NCBI GenBank assembly: GCA_017882455.1
Contig: JADGPL010000008.1
Coordinates: forward strand, 78,107 to 142,106
Direction: 5' to 3'
Length of the DNA stretch: 64,000 nucleotides
From: Solirubrobacteraceae bacterium
GTDB taxonomy: Bacteria > Actinomycetota > Thermoleophilia > Solirubrobacterales > Solirubrobacteraceae
The translations under genes and the position numbers were made by a program. Shown here piece by piece: positions 40,426 to 50,163 of this stretch (positions within the stretch are counted from its first letter, which is position 1; each line of letters starts with the position of its first letter). Below the pieces are notes generated by a model. It was not told the origin of the DNA, ran no database searches, and was given only the letters and a program-made list of their open reading frames with translations.

Positions 40426-41829
40426 TCAGCTCGTCTGGTAGTCGGGGGTGGCCACGACCAGGGCGCGCAACGCGTTGACGGCGAGGACCGGGTACTGCTC
40501 GCGCTCCCACGATGCGCTCGCGGCGTCCACGGCCGCCGCCTTCGCGTAGGAGGCGAGCGCGCGGCGGGTGGCCGGGCTGACGCTTGGATCCCCCCAGAAG
40601 GAAAGCGCCTGCCTGGTGAGCGCCTGCGGATCGACCGGCGCCGGCTTCTTCGTGGCGGCCGTCTTGAGCTCGCGCTTTTCGTCGATCACGCCCGCGGCCA
40701 GGTTGAAGCGCGCGAGCCACGTTCCCGTGTTCAGCCAGCGGCCTTCTTCCCACCCGGCGACGTTGGGCGGGTAGAAAGGGGTCTGCCCGATCAGGCTCGA
40801 CTCCCAGGCCCAGGCGTCGGTGTCGATGTAGCGACCGATGCCGCGCAGCATCCCGGCGAGCTGCACGATCGGAGGCTTGACCATGCGCGGCCCGGCCTGC
40901 ACGAGAGGATGCATCAGCATCGCCTCCACGAGCGGGCGGATCTGCTTGCCGGTCGCCGCGTACATGCGCTCGGCTGCGCGCAGATCGCGCCTCGACAGGG
41001 GCTCGGGGCAGAGGTAGGACCACAGCTTCGTGACGAAATGGCGCGGGTGGTCGGGATGTTCGAGGACGAGGCGCACGCTGTCGCGCCATCCGAAGCGCCC
41101 CCGCTGGCCGTAGATCGTCTTGACGCCGGCGTCGTGCTGGGTGGCGTCGAAGTGGAAGTCCTGCGGCTGTCCTGTGGCCGGGTTCCACGTGTAGGCCCAG
41201 CCGGTCAGCGCTCGGGCATGTTCGCGCACGTCGCGCTCGCTGTAGCCATTGCCGGCCCCGAGCGTGAACAGCTCCTGCATCTCGCGCGCGTAGTTCTCGT
41301 TGGGCGCTTCCTTGGTGCTGCCGGCGCCCGAGAGCCAGATCAGCATCGCCGGATCGATCGTCATCGCGGTCAACATCTGCGGAAAGCTCGACAGCGACAG
41401 CGAGCGCTGGGTCTGGTTCTGGGCGATCATCAGCCGCTGAGAGTCCACGAGCTCGTTGCTCGTCGCAAACCAGTCGTGCCAGATCAGCGTCATGCGCTCG
41501 ATCAGGGGAGCGCGACTGCGCACCATGCGATCGAGCCACCAGAGCACGTCGTTGCCCCACACGTCATACGGCGCGATCGGCTGGCCGTTCTGGAGCGTGG
41601 GAGCAGGTCCGTGCAGGGTGCGCTGCGCGGGGCGGGTCAGCGACAGCACAGCCGCGCGCATGCCGTTCTTCGCGAGCGCGGCCGCCTGCCCCGGTTTGGG
41701 ACCGAACCCGGCGCGCCACAGCAGGCGCTCGGCCTGCTCGACGCCGAACCTTCCCGAGTACACGGGCAGCGGGTCGTTGACGGGCCCGGAGCGGCGAACG
41801 CGCGGGCGCCGCGTACTGGTTTGGGGCAT
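40426..41829 (-). CDS. DUF1800 domain-containing protein
   Basis: AERLLWRAGFGPKPGQ, LIERMTLIWHDWFATSNELV, YAREMQELFTLGAGNGYSERDVREHARALTGW. Confidence 0.95.
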   Translation of the reverse strand: MPQTSTRRPRVRRSGPVNDPLPVYSGRFGVEQAERLLWRAGFGPKPGQAAALAKNGMRAAVLSLTRPAQRTLHGPAPTLQNGQPIAPYDVWGNDVLWWLDRMVRSRAPLIERMTLIWHDWFATSNELVDSQRLMIAQNQTQRSLSLSSFPQMLTAMTIDPAMLIWLSGAGSTKEAPNENYAREMQELFTLGAGNGYSERDVREHARALTGWAYTWNPATGQPQDFHFDATQHDAGVKTIYGQRGRFGWRDSVRLVLEHPDHPRHFVTKLWSYLCPEPLSRRDLRAAERMYAATGKQIRPLVEAMLMHPLVQAGPRMVKPPIVQLAGMLRGIGRYIDTDAWAWESSLIGQTPFYPPNVAGWEEGRWLNTGTWLARFNLAAGVIDEKRELKTAATKKPAPVDPQALTRQALSFWGDPSVSPATRRALASYAKAAAVDAASASWEREQYPVLAVNALRALVVATPDYQTS

Positions 41830-41941
41830 CCTCTGAATGCTCGGCTAGTCGCGAGGTCCGGTCAATCGGTAATCCGTCTAGACGGTGTTCGCGCACATCC
41901 GCTGGATTCCCTGCCTGCGCGCCATGCAATCCGCGCTTCAG

Positions 41942-42568
41942 CTACTCCTCGGGGAGGGCGTGGTGGCCGGGCCAGCTCTGATACGGGATCCGCGTGATCT
42001 CGCGCACCCTCCCGATCTCGCTCCACTGATCGCGACCGAGACGTGCCAGCGGCTGCAGCCGCTCGATCGCCGGATGCCCGCCCTCGAGCACCTCCTCGGC
42101 GATGGCCGCCGCGACGACACGGCCGAGCACCACGGTGGAGACGCCGATGGTCGAGGTGTCGTGCAGGACGCACTCGAGCGCCACGGGCGAGCCGGCGACC
42201 CGCGGAGGGCTCACGCGCAGGCTGGGCTCACGCTCGATCCCGACGGCGTCGAACTCGCTCTGATCGGGAGGGAAGGCGGTGGCGGACGCGTTGATCTGCT
42301 CGAACATCCACCGTGGAGCGAGGTTGACGACGAACTCGCCTGTGGCCTGCACGTTGTTGAGCGAGTCCTTGCGCCCGACCGAAGTGAACTGGACGACGGG
42401 AGGGTCGATCGCCGCGACCGTGAAGAACGAGTGGGGCGCGAGGTTGTCCACCCCGCCGGCCGAGCGCGAGGAGACCCAGGCGATCGGACGCGGGACGACC
42501 ACGGCGGTGAGCAGTTTGTAGAAGGCCGAGACGCCGAGCTCGTCCGGGTCGATGTCCACGCGAGCCAT
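41942..42568 (-). CDS. Flavin reductase-like (FMN-binding split barrel) protein
   Basis: YKLLTAVVVPRPIAWVSSRSAGGVDNLAPHSFFTVAAIDPPVVQFTSVGRKDSLNNVQATGEFVVNL. Confidence 0.93.
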   Translation of the reverse strand: MARVDIDPDELGVSAFYKLLTAVVVPRPIAWVSSRSAGGVDNLAPHSFFTVAAIDPPVVQFTSVGRKDSLNNVQATGEFVVNLAPRWMFEQINASATAFPPDQSEFDAVGIEREPSLRVSPPRVAGSPVALECVLHDTSTIGVSTVVLGRVVAAAIAEEVLEGGHPAIERLQPLARLGRDQWSEIGRVREITRIPYQSWPGHHALPEE

Positions 42569-42626
42569 CGCCTGGACCTTAGCGCCCGCTCCCGGAGGCG
42601 CCGCCGGGCCTTCCTAACCTCTCTGT

Positions 42627-43871
42627 GTGCACAGCAGCGAGACCGCCACCCAGACCCCCCGGCCCATGCCCAGACGGCTGGTGGCGCTGATGGCGTTCGC
42701 GTGCGGAGCGGCGGTGGCGAACATCTACTACGCCCAGCCGCTGCTCAGCACGATCGCCCACGACTTCGCCGTCTCCGACGGCACCGCCGGCCTGCTCGTC
42801 ACGGCCTCGCAGGTGGGCTATGCGGTGGGACTGGTGCTGCTCGTCCCGCTCGGCGACCTGTTGGAGCGCCGCCGCCTGATCGTGCGAATACTGTTCGTCA
42901 CCGCGCTCGCACTGGCGGCCACGGCAGCGAGCCCCGACTTCGTGCTCCTCGCCGGCGCGCTGGTCGTGGTCGGCGTGACCTCGGTCGTGGCGCAGATCCT
43001 GGTGCCGCTGGCGAGCACGCTCGCCGCCGAGGAGGAACGCGGCAAGGTGGTCGGCAACGTCATGAGCGGGCTGCTGGTCGGCATCCTGGTTGCGCGGACC
43101 GCCAGCGGGATCATCTCCGCGGCCGGAGGCTGGCGGCTCGTGTTCGCGCTCTCGGCGGGACTGATGCTGGCGCTCGCGGCGGTGCTGCGCGGCGCCCTGC
43201 CCGAGGTCCGGCCCACCACCGACGTCTCCTATCCGGGGTTGCTGCGCTCGGTTGGGCACCTCGTCGCCGAGCAGCCAACGCTGCGGATGCGCATGCTCTA
43301 CGGCACGCTCGGCATGGGGCAGTTCAGCGTCCTGTGGACCACGATCGCGTTCCTGCTGGCCGGATCGCCCTACCACTACGGCGACGCCACGATCGGCCTC
43401 TTCGGACTCGTGGGCCTCGTCGGGGCGCTGGCCGCGCAGGCGGCGGGACGCATGGCCGATCGCGGGCACCACCATCGCTCCACCGGAGTGTTCTTCTTCG
43501 CAATGCTGATCTCCTGGGCTCTGATCGCAACCGGGAAGAGCTCGCTGGCCGCGCTGATCATCGGCATCACGCTCCTGGACTTCGGCATCCAGGGCGCCCA
43601 GATCACCAACCAGAGCGTCATCTACTCGCTCGTGCCCTCGGCTCGCAGTCGCCTGACGACCGCGTACATGACATCCGTGTTCGCATCGGCGGCCATCTGC
43701 TCGGCGCTCGCCTCGGCGATCTACGACACCGGCGGCTGGCGTGGGGTCGCGGCGCTCGGCGGGGGACTGGCCGCACTTGGCTTGCTCCTGTGGCTCGCCG
43801 AGCAGTGGCTGGCGCGGCGCCGCGCTGGGGTCATTTGGGAGCGACGATCGCCACCGCTGCCTCCGGGGTGA
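42627..43871 (+). CDS. MFS transporter
   Basis: ANIYYAQPLLSTIAHDFAVSDGTAGLLVTASQVGYAVGLVLLVPLGDLLERRRLI. Confidence 0.93.
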   Translation: MHSSETATQTPRPMPRRLVALMAFACGAAVANIYYAQPLLSTIAHDFAVSDGTAGLLVTASQVGYAVGLVLLVPLGDLLERRRLIVRILFVTALALAATAASPDFVLLAGALVVVGVTSVVAQILVPLASTLAAEEERGKVVGNVMSGLLVGILVARTASGIISAAGGWRLVFALSAGLMLALAAVLRGALPEVRPTTDVSYPGLLRSVGHLVAEQPTLRMRMLYGTLGMGQFSVLWTTIAFLLAGSPYHYGDATIGLFGLVGLVGALAAQAAGRMADRGHHHRSTGVFFFAMLISWALIATGKSSLAALIIGITLLDFGIQGAQITNQSVIYSLVPSARSRLTTAYMTSVFASAAICSALASAIYDTGGWRGVAALGGGLAALGLLLWLAEQWLARRRAGVIWERRSPPLPPG

Positions 43872-44640
43872 GCACGCGGAAGCTGAAGGACTGCTCCATG
43901 TAGAGCGTGACCGTGTCGAGGTCGTGCGTGAGATAGCCCACGGAGAGGTCCTGGCCGGATTCGAAGGCGAAGTCCCCCCCGCGCATGCTCATCACGACCG
44001 CGCCTTTGACGCCAGGAGCCCACACGATCGGCCCCTGGAGGATCTTGCGCACGTGGTCGAGGAGCGGATAGCCGCCGTGCTCGGAGGTCTCGACCACGCG
44101 CGTGTAGTCCTCGCGCCCGAGGGCGATGCCGTAGGGACCGCCGATGCCATTGCGAAGGAGCAGCTCGACGGCGCGGGCGACGTGGGATGGATAGCCGTCG
44201 AAGCTCCGTCCCCGTCCGATCGGCTTGTGGGGCGAGCTCTTGGCGATCCCCTCCACCCCGGCCTTCGGCCACGAGTGGAACACGGCAACGTTCTCGGCCT
44301 CGACCATTCGCTGCGCGGCCCCATCGAGATCCTCGAAGTCCACATCCTCGGCACCACGGTCTCCCGCGCGGAGCTCCTCGCGCGTGACCGAGAAGCGCGA
44401 GCGCAGCTCCAACAGCGGCAGGACCACGCGGCGGCTCGCCTCCACGCCGGGCAACTCGCTCACGTCGGCGCCCTCGACGCGGCCGAGGTTGGTGGCCGAG
44501 TGCTCCCAGCCGCGCGGACCGGCGAAATCCACGAGGCGACGGGCGGCGAGGCCGGGGAGCAGCCGCTCGCGGGCCTCCTCGTCGATGAGCTTCCAGCCCT
44601 CCGGCGTGATGGGCGCGTGCTCGCGCAGCAGGTGACTCAC
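43831..44640 (-). CDS. Family 1 encapsulin nanocompartment shell protein
   Basis: 269 aa; LLREHAPITPEGWKLIDEEARERLLPGLAARRLVDFAGPRGWEHSATNLGRV, GPYGIALGREDYTRVVETSEHGGYPLLDHVRKIL, SFSFRVLTPEAAVAI. Confidence 0.95.
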   Translation of the reverse strand: MSHLLREHAPITPEGWKLIDEEARERLLPGLAARRLVDFAGPRGWEHSATNLGRVEGADVSELPGVEASRRVVLPLLELRSRFSVTREELRAGDRGAEDVDFEDLDGAAQRMVEAENVAVFHSWPKAGVEGIAKSSPHKPIGRGRSFDGYPSHVARAVELLLRNGIGGPYGIALGREDYTRVVETSEHGGYPLLDHVRKILQGPIVWAPGVKGAVVMSMRGGDFAFESGQDLSVGYLTHDLDTVTLYMEQSFSFRVLTPEAAVAIVAPK

Positions 44641-45035
44641 AGCCCCTCCCCTCTCAGGCTCCCGATCCCCAGCGATCCGCTGTCGGCGAGCGGCTCGAGC
44701 TCGCTCGTCTCACCCTCCTCATCGCCGGCAGCGGCCTCGGCGGCCTCGCCGTGCTCGACGATGTCGCCGTCCTGGAAGAGCACCCCGCGAGCGATCTCCC
44801 GCCACTTGGGCGTTCGCCTGAGGAGGAACTCGAGGTCCATGCTGAAGTGCTTGTACTCCTCGCCAACGGCGTCTGCCATCACCGCCCGCGCTTCCGGATC
44901 GCGCTCGACGGCCAGGCGCTGCTGATACCAGCCGATGGCCTCGGCCTCCTCGGTCAGGGAGGCGCACAACCGAGCGAACGTGCGCGTCTGCTCGGGCAGC
45001 TCCTGCGGCGGCTCGTGGTACTGGTCGAAGCCCAT
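44637..45035 (-). CDS. Encapsulated ferritin-like cargo protein with C-terminal targeting peptide
   Basis: MGFDQYHEPPQELPEQTRTFARLCASLTEEAEAIGWYQQRLAVERDPEARAVMADAVGEEYKHFSMDLEFLLR...SGSLGIGSLRGEGL; AGGAGG RBS upstream; ATGA overlap with the encapsulin gene. Confidence 0.95.
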   Translation of the reverse strand: MGFDQYHEPPQELPEQTRTFARLCASLTEEAEAIGWYQQRLAVERDPEARAVMADAVGEEYKHFSMDLEFLLRRTPKWREIARGVLFQDGDIVEHGEAAEAAAGDEEGETSELEPLADSGSLGIGSLRGEGL

Positions 45036-45227
45036 CGGTTTCCTCCTGTGCGGACATGGTGGCGCGCTACGGGAGAGAGACGCCCGCAAACGCTCCTGCG
45101 GAACCATCGCGCACGCTACACCCTCTCCGGCATCGCGGCTTCCCGGCGATTCGGCGCGCTAGCGTCTTCCGAGCGATGAGCATCGAGCGCGAACGCGAGA
45201 GCTTCGGACGCCGACGGGCGGCTGGGC

Positions 45228-45857
45228 GTGGCTGAGCGCCCTCATGGCGCCCCGGCGCCGGCGACCGACACGGAGATCGTGGGCGCCGACTGGTACGGCG
45301 CGGACCTCGCCGCCCAAAGCCACGAGCGGGTGGCGTTCAGCGAAGTAGACATGATCGAGTCCTCGAGCAGGGGCGCGACGTTCTCGGAATGCGCGTTCAG
45401 GGAGTGTCGCTTCAATGCCTCCCGGCACCGCGACTCGGCGTTCCTGAACTGCAGGTTCGTGCGCTGCACGTTCTTCGACGCGAGCTTCGTGGACTGCAAG
45501 CTCGTGGGGAGCATGTTCGACCGCTGCGAGTTTGGCGTCTTCACGTGCGAGGGCGGGGACTGGTCGTTCGTGGGCCTAGCGGGCGCGGACCTGCGCCGTG
45601 CGCGCTTCAGCGGCGTGCGCATGCGCGAGGCCGATCTCACGGGAGCCCGCTGCGCCGGGGCGCTTCTGCACGAGGTCGATCTCTCAGGAGCATGGCTTCA
45701 CCGCGTCGACTTCTCCGGCGCCGACCTGCGCGGATCGGACATCTCCGCGCTCGCTCCCGCGACGGTGGAGCTTCGCGGCACGATCGTGGATCCCGATCAG
45801 ACGATGGTGATCGCGGCCGCGCTCGGCCTCGACGTGCGATCCGAGGATCGCTCCTAG
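45228..45857 (+). CDS. Pentapeptide-repeat protein
   Basis: Repeated A(D/N)LxxA-type units: SFVGLAGADLRRARFSGVRMREADLTGARCAGALLHEVDLSGAWLHRVDFSGADLRGSDIS. Confidence 0.88.
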   Translation: MAERPHGAPAPATDTEIVGADWYGADLAAQSHERVAFSEVDMIESSSRGATFSECAFRECRFNASRHRDSAFLNCRFVRCTFFDASFVDCKLVGSMFDRCEFGVFTCEGGDWSFVGLAGADLRRARFSGVRMREADLTGARCAGALLHEVDLSGAWLHRVDFSGADLRGSDISALAPATVELRGTIVDPDQTMVIAAALGLDVRSEDRS

Positions 45858-47074
45858 GTGAGCTGGAACTCGCCGTCGCGGTAGATCACGCGCTCGCCGC
45901 CGCCGCGCAGCGTGGCGGTGACGGTGCGGTCGGTCGTCGAAACGACGTCCGTGTGCACGGTCGAGTCGTTGAAGCCGAGCTCCGCCCACTGTTCCGGAGT
46001 CAGCTCGCTCGGGTCTCCGTCGTAGGCGTCCTGATAGGCCCGACCGACGGCGATGTGGGTGTTGCCGAAGGCACCGCCGACGTTCTCGTCGTAGAGCGTG
46101 TGAGCCATGAAGCGCGTGATCCGCGAGAGGCGGCGATCGGTCAGCGAGAACTCCCCGATCCGGTCGGCGCCCTCGGTCGCGACCATCTCGGTCAGGACGC
46201 GCTCGTTCTCCTCGGCGCTCGCCTCGGTGACGCGCCCACCGGCGAAGGTGAGACGAACGCCCTTGACGAGGTTGCCGTAGCGATACAGCGGCTGGTTGCA
46301 GTAGATCCAGCCCTCGGTTGCGCGCCAGTCGGGGCTCGTGAAGATCTCGAAGCTCGGGATGTTCCGTCCGCGGCCGCCGAGCCAGCGCCGGTGCTCGCCG
46401 AGGCCGATCCACAGGTCGGCGTCCTCGCCCTCGACGTGCAGGCGCTCGATCTCCAGTGCGTCGAGCTGCTCGCGCGTGCGGTCCAACCGCTGGCCGACCT
46501 CGCGCCAGCGCTCCAGCGGATCCTCGGCGTCGAGGAAGCACGCGTGCACGATCTGCTCCCAATACTCCTCCTCGGACATGTCCGCCTCGCGGGCCATGGC
46601 GGGGGTTCCGTAGAGGCCCAGCGTCCAGCTGAAGGCGCCAGCGTTCTCCTTCTCCCCCCGCCAGTCGAGCAGCTGGCGCATCGACTTTCCGCGACGCATG
46701 ATCTTCGCCGGGTCGACCTTGTCGAGGGCGTGGGGATCGCTCTCGGCGATGACCGAGACCTGATGGTCCATCTCGTCGACGAGACCGCGCATGTAGCTCG
46801 CAGGAAAGCGATCCAGCTGAGCGTCGCTTGCCAGCTCGTAGAAGTCGCGCGAGAGGTTGAAGGCCTCGTCGTCGTCGGGCTGGTAGCCACCGATCACGTG
46901 GCCGCCGGCGCGCCAGACGGCCTTGTTGAGCTCGACGTATAGCGCCTTGGCGCTCTCGGGCGCCACCACCCGGACGACCTCGCCCGGCTGCACGCCGCGG
47001 CCGCCGCCGAGGGCGAAGTTGACGAGGACCGAGGCGTAGCGCTCGAGGATCACGGGCGATGGGGTGTAGGTCAT
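45854..47074 (-). CDS. Aminopeptidase, M29 (thermophilic metalloprotease) family
   Basis: 406 aa; GVQPGEVVRVVAPESAKALYVELNKAVWRAGGHV; VGRAYQDAYDG; FNDSTVHTDVV. Confidence 0.9.
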   Translation of the reverse strand: MTYTPSPVILERYASVLVNFALGGGRGVQPGEVVRVVAPESAKALYVELNKAVWRAGGHVIGGYQPDDDEAFNLSRDFYELASDAQLDRFPASYMRGLVDEMDHQVSVIAESDPHALDKVDPAKIMRRGKSMRQLLDWRGEKENAGAFSWTLGLYGTPAMAREADMSEEEYWEQIVHACFLDAEDPLERWREVGQRLDRTREQLDALEIERLHVEGEDADLWIGLGEHRRWLGGRGRNIPSFEIFTSPDWRATEGWIYCNQPLYRYGNLVKGVRLTFAGGRVTEASAEENERVLTEMVATEGADRIGEFSLTDRRLSRITRFMAHTLYDENVGGAFGNTHIAVGRAYQDAYDGDPSELTPEQWAELGFNDSTVHTDVVSTTDRTVTATLRGGGERVIYRDGEFQLT

Positions 47075-47139
47075 GCCTGGACCTTAGTGGGCCCGCCCGC
47101 CATCCTCGGGGCGATGTTTCCCTGGCTATGACCGGCGCG

Positions 47140-48030
47140 CTACTGCAGAGCCACGGGCGGAGTGGAGGCGCTGCGCGACGCGCCGATCGAGGCGGCCATC
47201 ACCAGCGCGATGCCGATCAGGGCGCGAGGACCGAGCGCCTGACCCAGCACCAGGAAGCCGGCGAGCGCGGCGACGGCGGGCTCGAGGCTCATCAGGACCC
47301 CGAAGGTCGGGGGCGCGATGCGCCTGAGCGCCTCGAGCTCGAAGGAGTAGGGGATCACCGAGGAGAGGATCCCGACCGCCGCACCGAGCGCAAGCGAGGA
47401 CGGCTCGAGCAGATGCGCGCCGCCTGCGACGATCCCGAACGGCAACGCGACCACGGCCGCCGGGACCATCGCAAGCGCCAGCCCCGTGGAGCCCTCGAAG
47501 GCCCGCCCGAGCCGGGCGTTGAGCACGATGTAGCTGCCCCATAGGCAGCCGGCGGTGAGCGCGAAGGCGATCCCCAGGCCATCCAGGCCGTGTCCTCCGA
47601 CATGGGTCAGGGCGAGGATGCCCGCGAGCGCCAGCGCCACCCACAGCAGGTCCACGGACCGGCGTGAGCCCGCAAGCGCCACGGCGAGCGGCCCGACGAA
47701 CTCCACCGCCACGGCGATCCCCAGCGGTATCCGCGCGAGCGCCTCATAGAAGGTGAGGTTCATGGCGGCCAGGACGAGCCCGAAGACGCCCGCGAGCGCC
47801 AGCTCCTGACGGCTGCGTCCGCGCAGCGCCGGGCGCCAGAGCAGCCCGAGCACGATCGCGGCGGAGAGCAGGCGCAGGAACACGGTCCCCGCGGGTCCCA
47901 GCCTCTCAAACAGCGTGGCCGCGAGCGAGGACCCGAACTGCACCGAGGCGATCGCGCCCACGACGAGGCCTCCCGACGGTGCGCGGGCGAGCGGGCCTGC
48001 GCCCGTGGACCTGCTTGCGTCATGAGCCAT
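47140..48030 (-). CDS. EamA/RhtA-family exporter
   Basis: IASVQFGSSLAATLFERLGPAGTVFLRLLSAAIVL; APPTFGVLMSLEPAVAALAGFLVLGQ; ATG at 48030. Confidence 0.92.
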   Translation of the reverse strand: MAHDASRSTGAGPLARAPSGGLVVGAIASVQFGSSLAATLFERLGPAGTVFLRLLSAAIVLGLLWRPALRGRSRQELALAGVFGLVLAAMNLTFYEALARIPLGIAVAVEFVGPLAVALAGSRRSVDLLWVALALAGILALTHVGGHGLDGLGIAFALTAGCLWGSYIVLNARLGRAFEGSTGLALAMVPAAVVALPFGIVAGGAHLLEPSSLALGAAVGILSSVIPYSFELEALRRIAPPTFGVLMSLEPAVAALAGFLVLGQALGPRALIGIALVMAASIGASRSASTPPVALQ

Positions 48031-48106
48031 TCGCAGGCTCCTCTCCGTGCCTGGCCGTCCGAAGCGAGCAGGGTACAATCACGACGATCGGGGGTAGCCA
48101 ACAGAC

Positions 48107-48667
48107 ATGCTGAGCGTCGAGCAGATCGAGGAGTGGCTGGGCCAGGAAGTGCTGGACGCAGACGGCGAACGGCTGGGCAAGCTCGACGAGGTCTTCTACT
48201 CGACGCGCTCCGGCGAGGCGGTGTTCGCTTCGGTCAAGAGCGGGCTGCTGGGCCGGCACTCCGACACGGTTCCCCTGGCGGGCGCCTCGGTCGGGCGTGA
48301 CTACGTGCGTCTCGCCTACACCGCCGAGCAGATCGGCAGCGTGAGCTCGGAGGTGGGCGGGCAGGACAGCCTCGGGCGTGAGGACGCCCGCCGTCTCGGT
48401 GAGCTCTATGGCATCGAGGTGGCCCCGGAAGATGACTTCGAGGGCGCGAGCGCGATCAACCAGCGCCGCGTGCAAGCCGACGAGGCTCGCAGGCAGGCCG
48501 AGGAGCTCGAGGCGGAGGCCCATCGCCGCGCGGCCGATGCCGAGAACGCTCGCGGCACGGCCACGGAGGCCGGCGAGGAAGCAGCCCAGAAGGCCGAGCG
48601 TGCCGAGCAGGCGCGCGCCGACGCAGAGCAGGCTCGCGCCGAGGCCGAGCGACTGCCGCCGGCGTAG
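48107..48667 (+). CDS. PRC-barrel domain protein with Ala/Glu-rich helical tail
   Basis: EEWLGQEVLDADGERLGKLDEVFYSTRSGEAVFASVKSGLLGRHSDTVPLAGASVGRDYVRLAYT. Confidence 0.87.
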   Translation: MLSVEQIEEWLGQEVLDADGERLGKLDEVFYSTRSGEAVFASVKSGLLGRHSDTVPLAGASVGRDYVRLAYTAEQIGSVSSEVGGQDSLGREDARRLGELYGIEVAPEDDFEGASAINQRRVQADEARRQAEELEAEAHRRAADAENARGTATEAGEEAAQKAERAEQARADAEQARAEAERLPPA

Positions 48668-48754
48668 CGCGCTCGAGCCCGATCCGGACAGACCTGCATC
48701 CCTGTCCGAATCCGTCCGAAAAAGCGTGCCCGACTGCCCCATGATGGCTCGCAG

Positions 48755-50143
48755 ATGACCGGCTTCTCGGCTGTGCTGACGACGGGGATCTACTGCCGGC
48801 CCGGGTGCGCGGCGCGTCCGAATCCTCGCAACGTGCGCGAGTTCTCGACGGCGGCCGCAGCGGAGGCCGCCGGATTCCGGGCGTGCCTGCGCTGCCGTCC
48901 ATACCGCGGCGAGGCGCCCCTGGTCGCCTCGGCCCCCGAGCTCGTCTGCCGATCTGTGCGGCTGGTGCTCGACGGGGCGCTCGACGGCCAGACAGAGCAG
49001 CACCTGGGCTCGCGCCTCGGGATCTCACCGCGCCACCTGCGACGGCTGTTCGCCGAGCATCTCGGCGTCACCCCCGACCATCTGGCAAGGTCACGCCGGG
49101 CGCACTTCGCGCGGCGGCTGCTCGACGACACCGATCTCACGATCACCGAGATCGCGTTCGCATCCGGGTTCGGCAGCGTGCGCCAATTCAATCGCGCCTG
49201 CATGGACATCTTTCGCGAGCCTCCGCGCGCGCTGCGGGCGAGGCGCCGGAACGCCGACCGGCTCGTGGCCGACGGCGGCCTGACGCTGCGACTGCCGTGC
49301 TCGGACGAGCTCGACTGGGATCTGATGCTCGGCTACTTCCAGGCCCGCGCGATTGCGGGCGTGGAGCACGTCAACGCGGGCACCTATCGACGAACCGTGG
49401 CGATCGAGGGCAACCCGGGCGTCATCGAGCTCTCGCGGGGCGCTTCCGGAGATCTCCTGCTGCGGGTGCACCTACCGCATTGGGAGGGACTGATCCACGT
49501 GGCTGAGCGCGCCCGGCGCATCTTCAACCTCGACGCCGACGTGGCGGCCGCTACGAGCCTGCTCGGCGACAGCGCGATCCTCGGCCCGCTGCTGCGTGCC
49601 CGGCCTGGGCTGCGCCCGCCGGGCACCTGGGACCCGTTCGAGAGCGGGGTCAGAGCGATCATCGGCCAGCAGGTGAGCGTGGCGGGTGCGAACACGATCA
49701 TCGGCCGACTGGTGCAGCGACACGGCACCGCCGTCCCGGGACTGAGGCAACTGGGCCTCACGCATCTCTTCCCCACTCCGGCGATGCTCGCGACGACGGA
49801 TCTGGATGGCATCGGCCTGACCGGGAGCCGCGCCCGCGCGGTCAAAGCGTTCGCGCGCGCTGTGGCCGAGGAGCGGATTGCGCTGGACGGGAGCGCCTCG
49901 TCAGCCGAGCTCCTGGCCTCGATCGTGGCCACTCCGGGACTTGGTCCGTGGACCGCTCAGTACATCGCCCTGCGTCTGGGTGAGCCCGACGCATTCCCGG
50001 CGACTGACCTCGGGATCAGACGGGCCCTCGAACGCCTGACCGGGCGTCCGGTCGATGGCCGCAGGGCCGAGGAGCTCGCCGAGCAGTGGCGCCCTCACCG
50101 CGCCGATGCGGCGACCCATCTGTGGTTGGCCGGCGGAGCCTGA
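48755..50143 (+). CDS. Ada/AlkA-type fusion: Ada Cys-rich domain + AraC HTH + 3-methyladenine DNA glycosylase
   Basis: LTTGIYCRPGCAARPNPRNVREFSTAAAAEAAGFRACLRCRPY; DLTITEIAFASGFGSVRQFNRACMDIF; GLGPWTAQYIALRLGEPDAFPATDLGIRRAL. Confidence 0.93.
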   Translation: MTGFSAVLTTGIYCRPGCAARPNPRNVREFSTAAAAEAAGFRACLRCRPYRGEAPLVASAPELVCRSVRLVLDGALDGQTEQHLGSRLGISPRHLRRLFAEHLGVTPDHLARSRRAHFARRLLDDTDLTITEIAFASGFGSVRQFNRACMDIFREPPRALRARRRNADRLVADGGLTLRLPCSDELDWDLMLGYFQARAIAGVEHVNAGTYRRTVAIEGNPGVIELSRGASGDLLLRVHLPHWEGLIHVAERARRIFNLDADVAAATSLLGDSAILGPLLRARPGLRPPGTWDPFESGVRAIIGQQVSVAGANTIIGRLVQRHGTAVPGLRQLGLTHLFPTPAMLATTDLDGIGLTGSRARAVKAFARAVAEERIALDGSASSAELLASIVATPGLGPWTAQYIALRLGEPDAFPATDLGIRRALERLTGRPVDGRRAEELAEQWRPHRADAATHLWLAGGA

Positions 50144-50163
50144 GGACCGGTACGCCCGCACCG

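Noticed and set aside
40378-41997. 539-aa plus-strand ORF
   Set aside because: Antisense to the well-supported DUF1800 gene; no recognisable domain.
41885-43903. 672-aa plus-strand ORF
   Set aside because: Overlaps the flavin reductase antisense and the MFS gene in a different frame; composition is typical of a GC-rich spurious frame.
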